A stretch of DNA of 64,000 bases from Sphingobium sp. GTDB lineage: Bacteria > Pseudomonadota > Alphaproteobacteria > Sphingomonadales > Sphingomonadaceae. The position numbers and the translations under genes are program-made. Below, in pieces: positions 1 to 8,059 of this stretch (its first letter is position 1; the number at the start of each line of letters is the position of its first letter). Where the stretch lies: contig JAHFPV010000005.1 in assembly GCA_023266575.1 (NCBI GenBank), positions 1 through 64,000 of the forward strand, written 5' to 3'. The notes beneath the pieces are model-generated. The model was not told the origin of the DNA and did not search any database. It saw only the letters and a program-made list of their open reading frames with translations.

Positions 1-72
1 GCCGTCGCTAGAAAAATCGTCGTCCTCGCCAATCGCCTCGTTGCCGAAAATCGAACTTGGTCCCCAATCCAT
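1..72 (-). CDS. N-terminal fragment of an unidentified acidic protein (runs off left edge)
   Basis: An ATG at 72 on the minus strand opens a frame that stays open to the window edge (24 codons). It begins MDWGPSSIFGNEAIGEDDD, so the N-terminus is strongly acidic. It lies about 65 bp downstream of purQ on the same strand and may belong to the same transcription unit. No clear Shine-Dalgarno is visible and the family is not recognised. The call rests only on frame and context. Confidence 0.35.
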   Translation of the reverse strand, partial: MDWGPSSIFGNEAIGEDDDFSSDG

Positions 73-92
73 GCTTGACCAACAAGACAGAT

Positions 93-118
93 GCTCGACT
101 TCGCTCGAAACGAACGGA
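93..118. repeat. Half copy of a CTCGACTTCGCTCGA-type palindromic repeat
   Basis: GCTCGACTTCGCTCGAAACG followed by AACGG matches one arm of the element at 54940-55017. It sits in the short gap downstream of purQ. Only one arm is present, so this is a solo or eroded copy of a dispersed intergenic repeat. Confidence 0.55.
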
Positions 119-136
119 GGCTTTGTTAAATCGCAT

Positions 137-811
137 TCAAGCCCGCGCCAGCAGTCCTTCGATCAGCCCGTCGAACAGCCGCTTGCCATCGGTCGCGCCA
201 TGGGCGGCCTCGATCACCCGTTCAGGGTGCGGCATCATGCCCAGCACATTGCCCTTGTCGTTCAAAATGCCCGCAATATTGCGCGCCGAGCCATTGACGT
301 TTTCGGCATAGCGCAGCGCGACCCGGCCTTCGCCTTCCAGCCGGTCGAGCGTCGCATCATCGGCGAAATAATTGCCGTCATGATGCGCGACCGGATAGGA
401 AATCGCCTCGCCCGCAGCATAGCGGCTGGTGAAGGCGCTCTGCGCATTCTCCACCGTCAGCGCGACGTCGCGGCACACGAAATGCCCGCCGGCATTGCGC
501 AGCAGCGCGCCGGGCAGCAGGCCGCTTTCGGTCAGCACCTGAAAACCGTTGCAGATGCCCAGCACATAGACGCCGCGATCCGCCGCCTGCGCCACCGCCT
601 GCATCACCGGGGACCGCGCGGCCATCGCGCCGGAACGCAGATAGTCGCCATAGGAAAAGCCGCCCGGCACGCCGATCAGGTCGATGTCGTCGGGTAGGTC
701 CGTGTCGCGATGCCACACCATGGTCGGCTTCGCGCCCGTCGCGGCCTCGAACGCCACTGCCAGGTCGCGGTCGCAATTGCTGCCGGGAAAGACGATGACG
801 GCGCTCTTCAT
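137..811 (-). CDS. purQ: Phosphoribosylformylglycinamidine synthase subunit PurQ (glutaminase)
   Basis: Glutamine amidotransferase subunit of FGAM synthase, the fourth step of de novo purine synthesis. It supplies ammonia to PurL in a complex with PurS, in the cytosol. The 224-residue length is normal for the stand-alone PurQ of alphaproteobacteria. The class I amidotransferase signature GICNGFQ carries nucleophile Cys87, and the HPE motif near the C-terminus supplies the catalytic His195 and Glu197. The N-terminal [12 protein letters not shown] is typical of PurQ. The gene starts 3 nt after the purS stop, so the two are co-transcribed. PurL is not in the window. Confidence 0.97.
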   Translation of the reverse strand: MKSAVIVFPGSNCDRDLAVAFEAATGAKPTMVWHRDTDLPDDIDLIGVPGGFSYGDYLRSGAMAARSPVMQAVAQAADRGVYVLGICNGFQVLTESGLLPGALLRNAGGHFVCRDVALTVENAQSAFTSRYAAGEAISYPVAHHDGNYFADDATLDRLEGEGRVALRYAENVNGSARNIAGILNDKGNVLGMMPHPERVIEAAHGATDGKRLFDGLIEGLLARA

Positions 812-814
812 GGC

Positions 815-1048
815 TCAGGCGACCTTTTCGATGCGGTAGTTTTCGATCACCGTATTGGCCAGCAGCTTGCGGCACATGGCGTCGATATCCTCGTCGCTTG
901 TGCCGTCGGCCAGGTCCAGCTCGATGAGCTTGCCCGCGCGCACATCATTGACGCCATCAAAGCCCAGGCCTTCCAGCGCATGGTGGATCGCCCGGCCCTG
1001 CGGATCGAGGACACCGCCCTTGAGGGTGACGAAGATGCGGGCTTTCAT
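815..1048 (-). CDS. purS: Phosphoribosylformylglycinamidine synthase subunit PurS
   Basis: Small structural subunit that bridges PurL and PurQ in the three-part FGAM synthase. The 77-residue protein starts MKARIFVTLKGGVLDPQG, a characteristic PurS N-terminus, and continues with the conserved LGF..V..VR.GK.IEL region. I chose the ATG at 1048: the frame is open further upstream to 1144, but that extension has no homology and the family is always 75-85 residues. It lies immediately upstream of purQ. In many bacteria purC precedes purS; here purC is 1.2 kb upstream, separated by two opposite-strand genes. Confidence 0.95.
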   Translation of the reverse strand: MKARIFVTLKGGVLDPQGRAIHHALEGLGFDGVNDVRAGKLIELDLADGTSDEDIDAMCRKLLANTVIENYRIEKVA

Positions 1049-1214
1049 GAGGGGCGAACTCCTTGACAAGGACAGGACCGAACCATGCGGTTGCGGGGGT
1101 ATCGACTTTGCGGCTCCCCTAGTCCCCACGCGGCGGGGAGGCAAGCCATTATGCTTTTGTTAGTATCTCAGGCGATACTGTCAGGCTGTAGAAATTCGGG
1201 GGAAGCATTGGGGC

Positions 1215-1364
1215 ATGTCCGGGCTGGCGCTGGCGATGTTTGTCGGGCTGTTCGCATGGGGACAGCAGATTGTGGGTTATGACGACCCGCATGGAAAGGT
1301 GCAGCTTGCCCTGCTTGCGACCTTCAGCTTCGGCCTGATGATCGGCTATCGCGCCAATCGTTGA
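1215..1364 (+). CDS. Small two-helix membrane protein (hypothetical, 49 aa)
   Basis: A 49-codon frame from ATG 1215 to TGA 1364. It encodes a hydrophobic N-terminal segment (MSGLALAMFVGLFAWG), a short polar loop (QQIVGYDDPHGKV), a second hydrophobic segment (LALLATFSFGLMIGY) and a basic tail (RANR), which is a plausible helical hairpin with a positive-inside end. It is 46 bp upstream of the TSUP transporter on the same strand and could be co-expressed. No family is recognised. The amphipathic design, rather than homology, is the argument for coding. Confidence 0.5.
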   Translation: MSGLALAMFVGLFAWGQQIVGYDDPHGKVQLALLATFSFGLMIGYRANR

Positions 1365-1410
1365 GCGTTTTTCAATGCCAATCGCCTGTCCCTTGCGCTA
1401 GGCGACCGGT

Positions 1411-2163
1411 ATGACGCCTGATTATGTTTATCTCGCTTGCGCCTTTGTCGCCGTCGCCATTTCGGGCCTTGCCAAGGGCGGCTTTGCGGGGGTGGGCGCG
1501 CTGGCCATGCCGATCATGGCGCTCGGCGTCGATCCGGTGCGCGGCGCGGCGATCCTGCTGCCGATCCTGATCCTGCAAGACGCCGTCAGCGTCTGGGCAT
1601 TCCGCAAAAGCTGGGACGGGCATATCCTGCGGGTGATGCTGCCCGGCATGGCGGTTGGCGTGGCGCTGGGCTATCTGTTCGCCGCGCAGGTTCCTGAAAC
1701 CACGGTGCTGGGCGTTTTGGGCGCAATCTCGATGCTGTTCGGGCTGCAACGGCTGTGGGTCGAGCGGGGCGGGGCGATCGTCCTGCCGTCCACCTCGCCC
1801 GACTGGGTGGGGATGCTGTTCGGCGTTGCCAGCGGCTTTACCAGCCAGATCGCCCATGCCGGCTCACCCCCGTTCCAGATGTGGGTGCTGCCCAAACGAT
1901 TGCCACGCGACAGGCTGGTCGGGACCACGGCGGTCGCCTTTGCCACGATGAACTGGATGAAGGTGCCAGCCTATGCCGCGCTGGGCCAATTCACCCGCGC
2001 CAATCTGATCGCGACCGCCATGCTGGTCCCTGTCGCGGTGGTCGCGACGCTGGCGGGCGTGGCGCTGGTGCGCCGGGTCGACGCCGCGCGCTTCTATACG
2101 CTCATCTATGTGCTGATGGTGCTGCTGGGCATCAAGCTGATCGCCGACGCGCTGATGGCGTAA
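1411..2163 (+). CDS. TSUP (TauE/SafE) family sulfite/anion exporter-like permease
   Basis: Inner-membrane protein of 250 residues with about eight hydrophobic segments, the typical TSUP size. The N-terminal half has the family pattern (SGLAKGGFAGVGALAMPIM, then a helix rich in ILLPILILQD), and a related pattern recurs in the second half (GFTSQIAHAGSPPFQMWVLP). The family exports sulfite, sulfoacetate or other small organic anions. The substrate cannot be read from the sequence. It is divergent from purS and convergent with purC, with no functional link visible. A palindromic repeat follows the stop codon. Confidence 0.85.
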   Translation: MTPDYVYLACAFVAVAISGLAKGGFAGVGALAMPIMALGVDPVRGAAILLPILILQDAVSVWAFRKSWDGHILRVMLPGMAVGVALGYLFAAQVPETTVLGVLGAISMLFGLQRLWVERGGAIVLPSTSPDWVGMLFGVASGFTSQIAHAGSPPFQMWVLPKRLPRDRLVGTTAVAFATMNWMKVPAYAALGQFTRANLIATAMLVPVAVVATLAGVALVRRVDAARFYTLIYVLMVLLGIKLIADALMA

Positions 2164-2171
2164 TCCAAAAC

Positions 2172-2247
2172 CGTCATGCCGGACTTGATCCGGCATCCAG
2201 GGCGGCATTGCACCAACCCTGGATCCTGACTTGCGTCAGGATGACGG
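2172..2247. repeat. Dispersed palindromic repeat (CGTCATGCCGG / CCTGACTTGCGTCAGG type)
   Basis: A 76-bp element bounded by inverted CCGTCAT/ATGACGG. It holds two hairpins: TGCCGG-acttgat-CCGGCA and CCTGAC-ttgc-GTCAGG. It fills the gap between the convergent TSUP gene and purC and could act as a bidirectional transcription stop or mRNA stabiliser. The same style of CGTCAT-bounded element occurs around 46633-46720. Confidence 0.75.
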
Positions 2248-2260
2248 TGGATCGAAGGCC

Positions 2261-3043
2261 TTATTCCTTCTCGCGCTTCTTGCGATGGGTGTCGAGGTCC
2301 AGCACCGTGGTGTCCAGCCCTTCAGGCAGCAGGCCGAGGCGGCGCGCGACTTCCTGATAGGCTTCCACTTCGCCGCCCAGATCGCGGCGGAAGCGGTCCT
2401 TGTCCAGCTTCTCGTTGGTCACCGCGTCCCACAGGCGGCAGCCGTCGGGGCTGATCTCGTCGGCCAGGATGATGCGGCTGTAATCGCCGTCATATAGGCG
2501 CCCGAACTCCAGCTTGAAGTCGATCAGGCGGATGCCGATGCCGGCGAACAGGCCGCACATGAAGTCGTTGATGCGGATCGCCATGTCGGCAATGTCGTGC
2601 ATCTCTTCCTGCGTCGCCCAGCCGAAGCAGGCGATATGCTCTTCGGAGATCAGCGGATCGCCCAGCGCATCATCCTTGTAGCAATATTCGATCAGCGTGC
2701 GGGGCAACTGCGTGCCTTCCTCGATCCCCAGCTTCTTGCTGAGCGATCCGGCGGCGACGTTGCGCACCACGACTTCGATCGGCACGATCTCCACCTGACG
2801 CACCAGCTGCTCGCGCATGTTGAGGCGACGGATGAAATGGGTCGGCACGCCGATCTGTCCGAGCAGCGTGAAGATATGCTCGGAAATCCGGTTGTTCAGC
2901 ACGCCCTTGCCGGAAATCGTGCCCTTCTTCTGCGCGTTGAAGGCGGTTGCGTCATCCTTGAAATATTGGATGATCGTGCCCGGTTCCGGGCCTTCATAAA
3001 GGATCTTTGCCTTGCCTTCGTAAATCTGGCGGCGACGGGCCAT
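2261..3043 (-). CDS. purC: Phosphoribosylaminoimidazole-succinocarboxamide synthase PurC
   Basis: SAICAR synthetase: it condenses CAIR with aspartate using ATP in de novo purine synthesis. The 260-residue length is normal. The start [16 protein letters not shown], the block [21 protein letters not shown] and the block [10 protein letters not shown] are hallmark PurC signatures. The start is the ATG at 3043. The frame stays open to 3223, but that extension is unrelated low-complexity coding from a repeat region and was discarded. purS and purQ follow on the same strand after a 1.2-kb interruption by two oppositely oriented genes. Confidence 0.97.
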   Translation of the reverse strand: MARRRQIYEGKAKILYEGPEPGTIIQYFKDDATAFNAQKKGTISGKGVLNNRISEHIFTLLGQIGVPTHFIRRLNMREQLVRQVEIVPIEVVVRNVAAGSLSKKLGIEEGTQLPRTLIEYCYKDDALGDPLISEEHIACFGWATQEEMHDIADMAIRINDFMCGLFAGIGIRLIDFKLEFGRLYDGDYSRIILADEISPDGCRLWDAVTNEKLDKDRFRRDLGGEVEAYQEVARRLGLLPEGLDTTVLDLDTHRKKREKE

Positions 3044-3210
3044 GCGCGTTCCTGTCTGGTCAAAAATACTGCGCCCCGACAATCGCGAATCGAGAAGGAT
3101 CAGCGGGTGCCGGGGCTGCTTGGGCCTCGCCCATAGAGCAAAGCGTGCAGACGTGCAATTGCACCCTGTTCCCTCTCCCCTTGGGCAGATCGGAGATTGC
3201 GCAGCGCCCG

Positions 3211-3282
3211 CCCCCTCTTCCAACTTCGCCTAACTCGCTGCGCTCGTAAGGCTTCATATCCTTCTCCCCCAAGGGGAGAAGG
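3211..3282. repeat. Dispersed palindromic repeat, CTTCTCCCC...GGGGAGAAGG family (reverse copy)
   Basis: Contains CCTTCTCCCCCAAGGGGAGA-type hairpin sequence next to a conserved flank (CTCTTCCAACTTCGCCTAA). Read in reverse it matches the element at 25861-25929 almost base for base at both ends. The middle (ACGAGCGCAGCGAGT versus GGCGGCGTGCCGCT) differs in sequence but keeps a palindromic character, as expected for a folded mobile repeat. It lies between purC and the aminotransferase gene. Confidence 0.8.
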
Positions 3283-3285
3283 GCT

Positions 3286-4563
3286 TCAACTGATCCCCTT
3301 CATCCTGCGAAATTCGTCGAACAGCCCCAGGAAGCGATCGATATCCGCTTTGCTCAGGAAATAGGGCGTCGCCAGCCGCAGCTTGCTGGGTGCGCCGCCG
3401 CGGATGCGGACCTTGTGGTTGGTCCACAGCCAGTCCTGCAATTCCATCCGCTGCACCGGCGGCACATTGACCGTGGCGATCGCCCCGCGCAGCGCCGGGT
3501 CGGGCGATGTCCAGCTTTGCGCGCCGCGCTTCACCATGGCGTCGTGGATATAGTCCGCCAGCATCCGGTTGCGCGCCTCGATCCGATCCATCCCGATCAT
3601 ATTGGCAAAACCGATCGCGGCATTGAGGCCCATCAGCGTCGGGATGCAGGATGATCCGATCTGCATATAGCGGTCCGCCTTGCGCGTCGGATCGTCATAG
3701 CCGCCGGTCACGACCGTACTCCACACCCGGTCCATCACATCCTCGTCGCGCAGATAGAGGAAGCCGGTCCCCTTGGTCGCGAACAGCCATTTGTGCATCG
3801 ACCCGGTATAGATGTCGCAGCCGATGTCATTGAGGTGGACCTTGATCATGCCGGGGGCATGAGCGCCGTCAAAGGCCGACAGGATGCCCTTTGATCGGGC
3901 AAGCGCGGCAATCTCCTTGGCGGGCAGGACCACGCCGGTGGCCGTGCTGATATGGCTGACGAAGATGATCCGGGTTCTGGGCGTGATCGCATCATTGATG
4001 CGGTTCAAAATGTCCGCCGCGTCCCTGGGCGGCTTGGGCATGGCGAATTTCTTGACGACCACGCCATAGCGGCGCTGGCGCAGCATCCAGGGCATTTCGC
4101 CCGACCCATGTTCCTCGTCCGACATCAGCACTTCGTCGCCGGGCTTCATGTCGAACCCGTTGGCGACATAACTGTTCGCCTCGGTGCAATTGCGCAGGAT
4201 CGCCATCTGATCGACGGTCGCGCCCATGAAATCGGCAAAGGGCTTGCGATAGGCCTCCCACGACCCGTATCCCCAGATCGGATAATCTTCCGATCCCGCC
4301 TGCGTCATCTGCTCGGTCGTCTCGAAACCGTCGAAAATGGCTTTCAGCACGGGGCGGGGGGAGGAGCCAACGGTGCCGACATTCAGGTTCACGACATCGG
4401 CCGGGATCAGGAATTGCTGGCGCAGCGCCGCCCAATAGGCGTCCTCATTCCGGCCATGGAGATCGGCGGCGGGCAGGGGAATGGTGTCCAGCGCCTGCGC
4501 GGCGACCGGCTGGGCCAGCCCCGCTGCCGCCGCGCCGCCAAGGAAGGAACGTCGATCGAACAT
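3286..4563 (-). CDS. Tat-exported PLP-dependent aminotransferase class V (isopenicillin-N epimerase-like)
   Basis: A 425-residue fold-type I PLP enzyme. The N-terminus MFDRRSFLGGAAAAGLAQPVAA is a twin-arginine signal with an alanine-rich h-region, so the folded holoenzyme is predicted to be exported to the periplasm. The core has the class V pattern. The lysine in GSMHKWLFATKGTG is the likely Schiff-base residue, and SDEEHGSGEMPW and FDGAHAPGM are family blocks. I chose ATG 4563 because it places RR at residues 4-5; the upstream extension to 4608 would spoil the signal. Substrate is unknown; cysteine desulfurase- and epimerase-type reactions occur in this superfamily. It stands alone, downstream of the trehalose operon. 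Confidence 0.85.
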   Translation of the reverse strand: MFDRRSFLGGAAAAGLAQPVAAQALDTIPLPAADLHGRNEDAYWAALRQQFLIPADVVNLNVGTVGSSPRPVLKAIFDGFETTEQMTQAGSEDYPIWGYGSWEAYRKPFADFMGATVDQMAILRNCTEANSYVANGFDMKPGDEVLMSDEEHGSGEMPWMLRQRRYGVVVKKFAMPKPPRDAADILNRINDAITPRTRIIFVSHISTATGVVLPAKEIAALARSKGILSAFDGAHAPGMIKVHLNDIGCDIYTGSMHKWLFATKGTGFLYLRDEDVMDRVWSTVVTGGYDDPTRKADRYMQIGSSCIPTLMGLNAAIGFANMIGMDRIEARNRMLADYIHDAMVKRGAQSWTSPDPALRGAIATVNVPPVQRMELQDWLWTNHKVRIRGGAPSKLRLATPYFLSKADIDRFLGLFDEFRRMKGIS

Positions 4564-4637
4564 GAGCGCCTTTCCGGGCCGGTGCGGCCCATCTGCAAGT
4601 CTGCTCAATGTTCAACGATGCGCCAACCAAAATCCGC

Positions 4638-4769
4638 CTACAGCACGTCCCCGAACATCGCCCAGATCAGCGCCAACCAGGCGACCATGCCAACCGCGCC
4701 GATGATGACGCCCGACCGGGCGCGCAGGGTCGCGGCCAGCCCGCGCGGTTCATCATCATCCTCGATCAT
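4638..4769 (-). CDS. Small single-helix membrane protein downstream of otsA (43 aa)
   Basis: A 43-codon frame starts 9 nt after the otsA stop. The product has an acidic head (MIEDDDEPRG), a basic stretch (TLRARSG) and one transmembrane helix (VIIGAVGMVAWLALIWAMFG). The arrangement suggests a small inner-membrane protein as the last gene of the trehalose operon. No homology is recognised and the ribosome-binding site is weak. Coding status is inferred from spacing and composition. Confidence 0.45.
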   Translation of the reverse strand: MIEDDDEPRGLAATLRARSGVIIGAVGMVAWLALIWAMFGDVL

Positions 4770-4778
4770 CTGCTGTTG

Positions 4779-6185
4779 TTAGCCGTCTGCGCCCTCCGGC
4801 TCAACCCGCGCCGTGTCACGCTCCACCGCCATCAACCGGCCAGTGAAGCATTGCCGCCACCAGCTGATATCCTGCTGCTCGACGCTATCCATCATCGCGC
4901 GCCAACGCCGCTGCCGCTCCTCCAGCGGCATGGAGAGCGCGCGCAGGATTGCGTCGGACATTTCTTCCGGGCTGTAGGGGTTGATCAGCAACGCATCTTT
5001 CAGCTGCATTGCGGCCCCGGCAAAGCGCGACAGGATCAGCACGCCCGGATCGTCCGGGTTCTGCGCTGCGACATATTCCTTGGCGACCAGGTTCATCCCG
5101 TCGCGCAGCGGCGTCACCAGCCCGATCCGGGCGCTGCGATAGATGCCCGCGAGCTTATCGCGCGGATAGCCCTGGTTGACGTAACGGATCGGGCTCCAGT
5201 CGACATCGCTATATTGCCCGTTGATCCGGCCCGCCAACGCATCCAGCGTCGCGCGGATCTGCTGGTAACTTTCCACCTCGCCGCGCGATGGCGGCGCAAT
5301 CTGGGTCAGCACCACCTTGCGATGATAGTCGGGATGATCCTTCAGGAAGCGGGCATAGCCGGTGAAGCGCTCCTCCAGCCCCTTGCTATAGTCCAGCCGG
5401 TCGACCCCCACGATCATCGCCCGGTCCTGCAGGGAGCGACGGACCTGTTCGTGCATGTCCTGCGCGGGCTGGCTGACGGCGGCGTCGGCAAATTCCTTCG
5501 CGTTGATGCCGATCGGGCAGGCAACCGCCTGGATCGTCCGGTCGCCCACGGTGACGAAATCGCCATTCACGCTGCCACCCATCTCGCGCTCGACATAGTG
5601 GCGGAAGGATTCCAGCCATTCCTCGGTATGGAAACCCACGACATCATAGGCAAACAGGGTGCTGACCAGCTTGCTATGGTGGGGCAGCGAGACCAGCAGC
5701 CGGGTGGGCGGCCAGGGGATGTGCAGGAAAAAGCCCATCTTGTTGCGATGGCCCCGGTCGCGCAGCATCTGGCCCAGCGGGATCATGTGATAATCATGGA
5801 CCCAGATGACATCTTCCGGCTCGATCAGCGGCGCGGCGGTGTCGGCAAAGCGCTGGTTGACGCGATTATAGCCGCCCTCGAAATCGCGCGCATATTCGGC
5901 CAGATCGATGCGGAAATGGAACAGCGGCCACAGCGTCTTGTTGGCGTATCCGTTATAATATTCGTCGACATCCTGCTCTTCCAGGTCGATCGTCGCCGTC
6001 TTGACGCCGTCATCCTCGGAAAAGCCGATATGGCCGGTGAAATTGTCGGTGACCTCGCCGGACCAGCCGATCCACGTCCCCCGGCTTTCGCGCAAGGCCT
6101 GCGCCAGCGCGACCGCCAGCCCACCCTGATTGCCCGACTTGTTGGGCCGCGACACGCGGTTGGAGATGACTATCAGGCGGCTCAT
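4779..6185 (-). CDS. otsA: Trehalose-6-phosphate synthase OtsA
   Basis: GT20 retaining glycosyltransferase that makes trehalose-6-phosphate from a nucleotide-glucose and glucose-6-phosphate, in the cytosol, for osmotic and desiccation protection. It is 468 residues, the usual length. Visible signatures are the N-terminal ISNRVSRPNKSGNQGGLAVA donor-site loop, IGWSGE, WVHDYHMIPLG, the GVDRLDYSKGLEERF nucleotide-sugar block and RDGMNLVAKEY near the C-terminus. Start ATG 6185 overlaps the stop of the GH15 gene by 4 nt (ATGA), so translation is coupled. Gene order otsB-GH15-otsA puts synthase, phosphatase and a possible trehalose/alpha-glucan hydrolase under one promoter. Confidence 0.96.
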   Translation of the reverse strand: MSRLIVISNRVSRPNKSGNQGGLAVALAQALRESRGTWIGWSGEVTDNFTGHIGFSEDDGVKTATIDLEEQDVDEYYNGYANKTLWPLFHFRIDLAEYARDFEGGYNRVNQRFADTAAPLIEPEDVIWVHDYHMIPLGQMLRDRGHRNKMGFFLHIPWPPTRLLVSLPHHSKLVSTLFAYDVVGFHTEEWLESFRHYVEREMGGSVNGDFVTVGDRTIQAVACPIGINAKEFADAAVSQPAQDMHEQVRRSLQDRAMIVGVDRLDYSKGLEERFTGYARFLKDHPDYHRKVVLTQIAPPSRGEVESYQQIRATLDALAGRINGQYSDVDWSPIRYVNQGYPRDKLAGIYRSARIGLVTPLRDGMNLVAKEYVAAQNPDDPGVLILSRFAGAAMQLKDALLINPYSPEEMSDAILRALSMPLEERQRRWRAMMDSVEQQDISWWRQCFTGRLMAVERDTARVEPEGADG

Positions 6186-8059
6186 CGCATCACGCTCCAC
6201 GGTTTGCTCAACAGGACGGCGCAGTTGATGATGCCGACGAGCGAATAGGTTTGCGGATAATTGCCCCACAATTCGCCGGTCGCCGGATCAATATCCTCCG
6301 ACAATAGACCTGCGGCGGTGCGGCGACTCAACATCTCCTCGAACAGGCTGCGCGCTTCCTCCGTGCGACCCGTGCGATACAATGCCTCGATCAGCCAGAA
6401 GGTGCAGACGTTGAACGCGGTCACCGGTTCGCCGAAATCGTCGGGCGTGCTGTAACGCAGCATGTCGTTGCCGCGCCGCAGGTCCGCCTCCAGCGCCGCC
6501 AGCGTGCCCATGAACATCGGGTCATCCGCCGTCAGGAAGCGCAGATCGAGCAGTTGCAGCAGCGATGCGTCGCGCGAATCATCCTCGAAATTCGCGGAGA
6601 TCGCCTGACTGTCCGCTCGCCACGCGGCCTCGACGATCCGCGCCTTCATCGTATCGGCCCGGTTCTGCCAGTGCGCCGCGCGCAGCGGCAGGTCGAGCGC
6701 CTGCGCCGCATGGGCCAGCCGGTCGCACGCCGCCCAGCACATGACCGCACTATAGCTGTGGACATGCGCGCGGGTCCGCAATTCCCACAGGCCCGCGTCC
6801 GGCTGGTCATAGACGGTCCAGGCCCGCTCGCCCACCGCCTCCAGCGCCTCGAAATCGGCATGGCCCGCCATGCGCAGCAGCCGCTGGTCGATAAAGCCCT
6901 GCACCGACGACAGCACGATCTGGCCATAGGCGTCATGCTGGATCTGGCTATAGGCGGCATTGCCCACCCGGACCGGACCCATGCCGCGATAGCCGGGCAG
7001 CTTGTCGGCCTCCCACTCGGTCAGCGTCGCCTTGCCGCGCACATCATAGAGCGGCTGGATATGCCCGCCCTTCGCGCCATCGACGATGTTGCGCAGATAG
7101 ACGAGATAGCTCTCCAGCACATCGAGAGCGCCCAGCCGGTTGAGCGCCTCGACCGTATAATAAGCGTCGCGCACCCAGCAGTAGCGATAGTCCCAGTTCC
7201 GCCCCGAATCGGCATGTTCGGGGATGCTGGTCGTCAGCGCGGCGACGATCGCGCCAGTCTCTTCATGCTGGCACAGTTTCAGCGTGATGGCCGAACGGAT
7301 GACCGCTTCCTGCCATTCCGCCGGGATCGCAAGACCCCGCACCCACAGCCGCCACTCCTCGATCGTGTCGTCCAGCATCCGCTCGATCGCAGGACGCAGC
7401 GCATCGGAAAAACCCTCGTCCGGCCCCATGAAGAAATGCGCGTCCTGTTCCAGTCGGAACCAGCTTTCCTGCGCGATCAGGCCAATGGGCGCATCGGTCG
7501 ACACGCGCATCGCCATGTAGGACAGCACCATGCGGATATGGTTGGAGCCATAGCTGATCGGCACGCTTTCCGCATTCCACGCTGTCGTCGGGCGCAGCCG
7601 CACCCTGATGCGCGGCGAACCGGCCACCGGGCGCACGATCCGGGCAAAGGCGACCGGCCGATACATACGGCCCTTATGCTTGTGGCGCGGGCAGAAATCG
7701 AAAATCTCGATCGCATTGCCTTGCGCATCGCTCTGCCGCGTGACCAGCACCGGCGTGTTGCGCAAATAATGCTGCTCCACCGCAACGCAATTTTCCAGTT
7801 CGATCGCCCAGAAGCCGCGCGCTGCCTCATCCTCCCATTCCGCATCGTCCAGTAGCGCGGAAAAGACCGGATCGCCATCGACGCGCGGAACGCAGGCCCA
7901 CACCATGCGACCGGCCCGGTCGATCAAGGCCGACGCCTGGCAATTGCCGATCGGCCAAAGGTCCAACGTGCGGGCGTCGCCGCCCGATAGCGGGTGGTGG
8001 ATGCTGTTTATCGGTCTGCCCCTCATGCATATCTGGCTGGTGGAGGGGACGCGGATCAA
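6182..8059 (-). CDS. Glycoside hydrolase family 15 protein (glucoamylase or trehalase type)
   Basis: An (alpha/alpha)6-barrel hydrolase of 625 residues if the TTG at 8059 is used. GH15 hallmarks are SGRNWDYRYCWVRDA (about 286-299), the general acid in GLWELR (Glu426) and the C-terminal block DPATGELWGNYPQTYSLVG. The N-terminal beta-domain is recognisable (LWPIGNCQASALIDRAGRMVW). The TTG start overlaps the otsB stop (TTGA) with AAGGGG upstream; an alternative ATG at 8026 lacks a good SD. No signal peptide, so it is cytosolic. Some bacterial GH15 enzymes cleave trehalose, which would fit an operon with otsA and otsB; alpha-glucan trimming is the alternative. Confidence 0.9.
   Translation of the reverse strand: MIRVPSTSQICMRGRPINSIHHPLSGGDARTLDLWPIGNCQASALIDRAGRMVWACVPRVDGDPVFSALLDDAEWEDEAARGFWAIELENCVAVEQHYLRNTPVLVTRQSDAQGNAIEIFDFCPRHKHKGRMYRPVAFARIVRPVAGSPRIRVRLRPTTAWNAESVPISYGSNHIRMVLSYMAMRVSTDAPIGLIAQESWFRLEQDAHFFMGPDEGFSDALRPAIERMLDDTIEEWRLWVRGLAIPAEWQEAVIRSAITLKLCQHEETGAIVAALTTSIPEHADSGRNWDYRYCWVRDAYYTVEALNRLGALDVLESYLVYLRNIVDGAKGGHIQPLYDVRGKATLTEWEADKLPGYRGMGPVRVGNAAYSQIQHDAYGQIVLSSVQGFIDQRLLRMAGHADFEALEAVGERAWTVYDQPDAGLWELRTRAHVHSYSAVMCWAACDRLAHAAQALDLPLRAAHWQNRADTMKARIVEAAWRADSQAISANFEDDSRDASLLQLLDLRFLTADDPMFMGTLAALEADLRRGNDMLRYSTPDDFGEPVTAFNVCTFWLIEALYRTGRTEEARSLFEEMLSRRTAAGLLSEDIDPATGELWGNYPQTYSLVGIINCAVLLSKPWSVMR

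Noticed and set aside
4608-6248. Long open frame (546 codons) antisense to otsA
   Set aside because: It mirrors otsA codon structure in high-GC DNA, its product is low-complexity and rich in Arg/His/Gln, and otsA itself is fully supported by motifs.
6554-7855. Open frame antisense to the GH15 gene
   Set aside because: A GC-driven shadow without family features.
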